From Corydoras sp. C115 (lineage: Eukaryota; Chordata; Actinopteri; Siluriformes; Callichthyidae): a stretch of 64,000 nt of DNA. Each line of letters opens with the position of its first letter. Positions within the stretch are counted from its first letter, which is position 1. This document shows positions 59,424 to 64,000 of this stretch, in pieces. The notes beneath the pieces were generated by a model. That model saw only the letters and a list, made by a program, of their open reading frames with translations, made no database searches and had not been told where the DNA came from. The stretch spans positions 3,676,501 through 3,740,500 of the forward strand of contig JAFMOC010000072.1 of NCBI GenBank assembly GCA_019802505.1, read 5' to 3'. The translations under genes and the position numbers were made by a program.

Positions 59424-61077
59424 GGGGCTTCTGCAGGCAAGCGATGGAACGGGGCTTGCAGAACAGGACGAGGCATGGCTTGGTTTTCGGGCAACAGTGA
59501 GTGCTGTGCTGCTGTTGGAGCTGCTGCTAGGAGTAGGTGGGAACCTGACTGTGTTGGTTCTGTACTGTGGACACTGCAGCCTTTTGGAGTCTGTAAGCCA
59601 TGCCGTCACACTCAGCCTGCACATGCTTGACCTGTTGCTCTGCCTACTTTGCCTGCCCATCACAGCCACTATCCTTCTCCTAGGAGGGTCTAATACCCAT
59701 CACCACATACTGCTTTGCTGTATTCATGAAGCAGCAGCCACGTTTGCCAGTGTGGGAACTGCATTAAATCTGCTGCTTATTAGTCTTGACCGCTATGACA
59801 TCAGTGTGCGGCCGGCTAATCGTCTACTTACTCCCCGGAGAGCAGCCATTTTGTTATCTGGAGTGTGGATAGTGTCTTTAGCTGTACCCCTTTTACCATT
59901 CATGGAGGCAGGGTTTGGCTCTGAGTTTACAGATACAGCTGTCTATTCTAATAGTACATTTTTGTGTTCAGAATTGGTGGGGACACTCCAAGCTCATCTC
60001 TTGCTGCAGGTTCCCATCTTCCTTTGCTCATTGGCTGTGATGCTGTTTACTTACTCTCGCATAATGCAGGCCCTCCGCATCCGCATTGGGCATCCAGCCA
60101 GAGCTCAACGAGACACCACGAAACTTGTTCGACGCCCCTGGAAACAGCATAAGAAAACAGCAAAATCTCCTGATCATGTGACATCGATTGCACACTTTTC
60201 ACCTCCTCCTCTCTCCACAGGGCCACCCATGGCTTCAGACACTATTACCACAGTGACTGTAAATACTGGGACCAACACTCCATCAGTACATACTCCACTA
60301 AGTCCAACCCCTACAGTGTCTATTGTAACCACACCCTTTAGTCCAAATTCCACTGTAGGTTTACCTTCGGTCACACCTTTGAACCCAACTATATCAACCA
60401 TAAACATACATCTGAACTCTAACCTACCTTCAGCAAACACACCACTTAACCCTAGCCCTTCAATCTCCACAATAACTTCACCAATTAACCCTGCTCCATG
60501 TGTTTCCTCGATTGATTTAACACAAAACCCTAGCCCATCCATCTCCACCATAGCTTCACCTCTTATCACTAGCCCATTGGTTTCCACCATAACCTCGGCC
60601 ACACCTATAAGCGCAGCACTATGTTCTGTCCCTGGATATGCTCAACACAGTGTTGGAGTGGGGGCTTCGGTGTCAGCCATACTGGCTTTGCGCCGGGCAG
60701 TAAGACGCCACAGAGACCGCAGGGAGCGTCAGAAGCGTGTCTTCCGAATGTCAGTCATTATCATCCTCTCTTTTCTTCTGTGCTGGGCTCCGTTGACAAT
60801 GACACCCCTTCTGTGGCTAGCTACTGGGCCCTCAGATTGGTTGGAGCGCCTGAGAGTCTGCTTTCTGGTACTTGCTTATTGGACAGTTGTATTGCACCCA
60901 TTTTTGTATGCATTCACTCGTCAGAAACTGCGAAAAGTCCTTCATACACGCCTGCGCAGGCTGCGCAACAACGATAAATGCACTGAAGTCCAGACAAAGA
61001 GCAAGAGTCGGCGCAAGCACAGGGGAAACTGTGGTGGTGCCACAGACCGGTGCTTGACAGCAGCTGTCAAAGAGTGA
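59398..61077 (+). CDS. gpr22: GPR22-like orphan class A G-protein-coupled receptor
   Basis: Intronless frame of 559 codons; an in-frame TGA at 59377 makes ATG 59398 the first possible start. Seven hydrophobic segments lie at roughly residues 32-57, 66-95, 106-130, 148-168, 196-221, 450-475 and 485-506. Diagnostic motifs are GNLTVLVLYC in TM1, LDRYDISVRPANR after TM3 (DRY at 131-133), RRERQKRVFRMS before TM6, CWAP in TM6 and HPFLYAFTRQK at the end of TM7 (HPxxY in place of NPxxY). These match GPR22, which also has the HP variant. The N-terminus is short, without an N-glycosylation sequon before TM1; NST at 185-187 lies in the second extracellular loop. The third intracellular loop (about 228-420) is much longer than I recall for human GPR22 because of a Ser/Thr/Pro repeat region. 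GPR22 is Gi-coupled and expressed in brain and heart. Which fish paralogue this is remains open. Confidence 0.9.
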   Translation: METHGKISEGLLQASDGTGLAEQDEAWLGFRATVSAVLLLELLLGVGGNLTVLVLYCGHCSLLESVSHAVTLSLHMLDLLLCLLCLPITATILLLGGSNTHHHILLCCIHEAAATFASVGTALNLLLISLDRYDISVRPANRLLTPRRAAILLSGVWIVSLAVPLLPFMEAGFGSEFTDTAVYSNSTFLCSELVGTLQAHLLLQVPIFLCSLAVMLFTYSRIMQALRIRIGHPARAQRDTTKLVRRPWKQHKKTAKSPDHVTSIAHFSPPPLSTGPPMASDTITTVTVNTGTNTPSVHTPLSPTPTVSIVTTPFSPNSTVGLPSVTPLNPTISTINIHLNSNLPSANTPLNPSPSISTITSPINPAPCVSSIDLTQNPSPSISTIASPLITSPLVSTITSATPISAALCSVPGYAQHSVGVGASVSAILALRRAVRRHRDRRERQKRVFRMSVIIILSFLLCWAPLTMTPLLWLATGPSDWLERLRVCFLVLAYWTVVLHPFLYAFTRQKLRKVLHTRLRRLRNNDKCTEVQTKSKSRRKHRGNCGGATDRCLTAAVKE

Positions 61078-62398
61078 CAGGTCATGGAAGTATGAATGTA
61101 AATGATATGTGTGAGGTTCAGGAAAAGAGATTTCCGCATTTTACACTGTAACAGTTATTTAAATAATTATGTACACTAATAATAAGAAGCACATGTTCTA
61201 AAGCACACTAAGCTAATCTCAGAGAGAACCACAGGGCTCCGTCTAATTAAGCATAGACATCAAATCTAATTTATGCTTGTGGTGCTAGAAAATGAGTGTC
61301 AACAAGAAGATGTGCAAGAAATCAGAGGCAATAACTCTTTAACCAGGGTGTGCAGGTAATAATCTTAGTATAATGCAGCTTAGTTCTTTAAGTTGCTATA
61401 AGTATAATTAGGTGTGAAACCAATAATCACATTAAATATGAACATGTGTTGACATTGTGATAGAGTGCAGTAGATTTTATTGTGTGTAATGTACATGATC
61501 AGGGATGTAAATAATATCAATACATTTAAACTATGGATAGAATCTGGTAGCAACAAAATCTAAAGATATTTATTTTAATTAGTATAACATCTAGACATCT
61601 TGTATTTTGCTGTCTTTATGATCTATTTAATTTTGTTATTGTCATACATTTTCAGTGAATATGCAATAAGATTAAAATCTAGAAATAAAGTAAAATGTTT
61701 ATGTCTTTATTTATGTTTTAAATTAGACATGGATGACATTACTTCTTAAATATGTTCAGTAAAGCCTTTCATGCATAATAAGAATTATTGGATGTACTGT
61801 TATATATAAATAAAGAGAGAGATGAGGGGTTATCCTTTGCCAATCACTCAGAAATTGTAACTGAAAAGGTAAATTCATTCTATTATTAAAATTTTGAATC
61901 ATAGTAATCACACTAACAAAGATTTGACTGTTTTGTGCAAATTTCCACATGACTATACTTATAATAACACTAAGACAAGCATTAGTCAGTATGCAACATG
62001 GCGTGTAACTTTAGAATACTCTGCTTTAAACAAGGCATGCTTTGTTGTCCATTTAAATTTTCAGTAAATTACAACAGCTTCTATAAGGAACATAATTAAA
62101 TATGATATTAAATACGTTTTTTTTATTTTGGCTTTCACATGTACTGTATATATATAATTCAGACCAGCACACAGTAGGTACCAATTCTTAGCACTGCTAA
62201 GACGTTGACATGGTGATGTATTAATGCGTAATGCCAGTGAAGCAGGCATTAGGTAACAATGTAAAGGGTACTATTACGATATGTTTATGTCAGTAAATAA
62301 CCAATAAAATGTAGTTTGTTCTTTGTAAATGGCCTTGTTGTAAAGTTGGTAAATTTATAGAAATAATGAATTTGACCAGGGTGGGTATAACGTTTTAT
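61078..62398. other. 3' UTR and downstream flank of the GPCR gene
   Basis: AT-rich, no repeats recognised. Confidence 0.5.
61684..61689 (+). promoter_or_regulatory. Candidate GPCR polyadenylation signal
   Basis: AATAAA about 605 bp after the stop codon in AT-rich sequence, followed by T-rich sequence. Confidence 0.4.
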
Positions 62399-62399
62399 A

Positions 62400-62748
62400 A
62401 TTCATTCATTCATTATCTCCCGCTTTATCCTCTATTAGTGTCGCGGTGGGGTTCCCCATGCCCATCCAGGGGAGAACATCTCGGGCGCTGGGCAGATAGA
62501 CCCAGGACAGGGCGCCAATCCATCGCTGGGTACACACTCACACACTCAAACACACTCTATATGGGGCAATTTAGAGAACTCAGTTAACTTGATCCATGTT
62601 TTTGGACTGTGGGAGGAAACCGGAGAACCCGGAGGAAACCCACGCGGACACGGGGAGAACATGGAAACTCCACCCAGATGGGGATTCGAACCGGGAATCC
62701 CTAGTGCTGAGAGGCGAACGTGCTAACCACTAAGCCACCGTGCCGCAC
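62400..62748 (-). mobile_element. SINE, full length, minus orientation
   Basis: Tail TTCATTCATTCATTATCTCC at the left, full body, GATTCGAACCGGGAATCCC (B-box) and GCTAACCACTAAGCCACCGTGCC head at the right. One of the best preserved copies. Confidence 0.88.
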
Positions 62749-63312
62749 GTTTTATAATATCATATATATTTTGAAATCTAATTCAAATTATTGAATAATC
62801 TGGGCTTGTTGTCTTCCTAAATCACACATTTTCAAAAGTATTTTTTTGTGAGTTATTTATTTTAAGATGCTATTGTAACTTGTAAAAAGTCTTCATTCCT
62901 GGTTATTATGTGCATAAATGTCTGGGACACTCATTATCGCTCTGCATTTTCCAAAGCATATGGATTCAAGTTATTTTTTCAGCAGTGGCGGGCGGTCAGG
63001 GCCTTTAAAGCATTGGCCCTGAAAAATATATTACAGACGAATGTTATATATATTTGTCAGTCAATACTTATATACTGCATTGCTGCATTAATACAATGTT
63101 TTTATAGCCATGAAAGAGTTATTGACTAGTGGATTGATTCAGACAGAGCATTATTGAATATCTAGATGTGAAATGCATGTCCCCCACTGAATTACACCCA
63201 CCCATCACATACATCTCATATACATTTACTTAAATAACATGGCCTTAATTTGGTCAAGCAGTGATTTTGGTGAATAAAAGAGTGGCTGGCAAATTAACAT
63301 TTACAGTAAATT
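62749..63312. other. Intergenic sequence, nothing recognised
   Basis: No recognised feature. Confidence 0.45.
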
Positions 63313-63314
63313 GA

Positions 63315-63505
63315 CTTCACTTGGAATTTTAAGAAACATCTCAAAATACATCTCTTCTGCAAGCACTTGCTATGAAAAAATAAATAAAACAATCTAAAAG
63401 CCAGTGGTTTGATTTTAATACAATAAGTACTGTTCTTTAATTTTAAAGTTGCTTTGAAAAAATGCATCTGTTCAATGACTAAATGTAAATGTAAATGACT
63501 TCACT
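63315..63505 (+). mobile_element. L2-type LINE 3' end
   Basis: TTTTAAGAAACATCTCAAAATACATCTC is the degenerate last coding part, followed by a deleted linker, then AAAGTTGCTTTGAAAAAATGC and CTAAATGTAAATGTAAATG. Confidence 0.6.
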
Positions 63506-64000
63506 GAATTTATAAGTCACTGTTACAAAAGTTCCTCTACATCACACCTTATAGTTAGTGGAAAATTTCATGAATTATACTCTTTCTGTCTAAAATGCTT
63601 GAATGTATGGCATCTACATAAGTCTCAAGGTACCTAACACAATAATCTTTTCGATTCGAATTAGTCATGTTTTAGGTGTGTTCCTTCCAAACTTGGCCTT
63701 AATTTAGAAGACCTGACCTGACCTTTTTTGCTGCACAATGTCTTCAACCAGCTTGGTCTGTAACCTTGGGTTTATCGCTTACATTTTTGGATAATTATTG
63801 CCCCAAAACAATTATTGGCCTGTTACTGCAGATACATTCTGTAATATCAGAATACAGTATTCTGGTCTGAAAAAGCTATTGAGAAGCTGATTGAAAACTT
63901 GCTAGCATGACTAGTGTTCAACCAAACCTGAGCTGCCCACATTCAATTCACTTAGTCTGGCGTACAGGACAATGGATTTGCTCCCTCCTACCTTACTAAA
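63506..64000. other. Intergenic sequence, nothing recognised
   Basis: No gene or repeat recognised up to the window end. Confidence 0.45.

Noticed and set aside
60174..60602. 142-codon minus-strand frame opposite the GPCR loop repeat
   Set aside because: It is the antisense shadow of a Ser/Thr/Pro-rich repeat with low stop density; no domain or start context.

Overview
This window is vertebrate nuclear DNA from a teleost fish. It is AT-rich and packed with relics of Tc1/mariner, hAT, L1/L2/Rex1/RTE LINE, Ty3/gypsy and retroviral elements, plus a tRNA-derived SINE that resembles the Mermaid-type SINE described from catfish. A catfish or other otophysan is plausible, but the sequence does not fix the species. 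There is no operon structure, CRISPR array or prokaryotic feature.

Only two host genes are well supported. The first (6406-37007, + strand) is the 3' part of a collagen VII alpha-1 gene (col7a1). It has 19 phase-0 Gly-X-Y exons coding 404 residues, then a non-collagenous NC2 tail that includes a 9-base microexon, then a Kunitz exon and a short terminal exon. The 5' part of the gene lies outside the left edge. The identification rests on the EMSQHCAC motif at the helix end, the C-terminal Kunitz domain, and a helix cysteine exactly 168 residues before the NC2 cysteine. As I remember the human numbering (C2634 and C2802), that spacing is the same. The second gene (59398-61077, + strand) is a single-exon class A GPCR of 559 residues, recognisable as GPR22-like, with a Ser/Thr/Pro-rich repeat expansion in its third intracellular loop.

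Layout: 1-6150 holds L1, L2, hAT, Tc1 and SINE relics, intronic or 5' to the collagen exons. From 6406 to 37007 the small collagen exons are separated by introns swollen with mobile DNA. These include a gypsy 3' LTR split by an RTE LINE (7170-8820), six or more Tc1/mariner relics, two near-identical Tc1 copies in opposite orientation (17850-18813 and 24651-25871), and a gypsy provirus with an internal deletion (26785-29161). From 37008 to 59100 is an intergenic transposon graveyard: an LTR element with three separate tandem arrays (39198-41990), an endogenous retrovirus relic on the minus strand with a nested Tc1 and SINE (42407-47600), a hAT relic with a visible 8-bp target duplication (48890-49507), facing L2 fragments around Rex1 (51850-53640), and many SINE copies. 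From 59100 to 64000 lie the GPCR gene, its 3' flank and further SINE/L2 debris.

The two genes have no evident functional link. Collagen VII forms the anchoring fibrils of the skin basement membrane, and GPR22 is an orphan receptor. I did not find a convincing new multi-gene system. The most interesting signals are the microexon, the possible Kunitz-less alternative 3' end or recursive splice site in col7a1, the GPCR loop repeat with its upstream ORFs, the inverted Tc1 pair, the SINE/RTE shared tail, and an unexplained 44-bp-stem hairpin near 57.8 kb.
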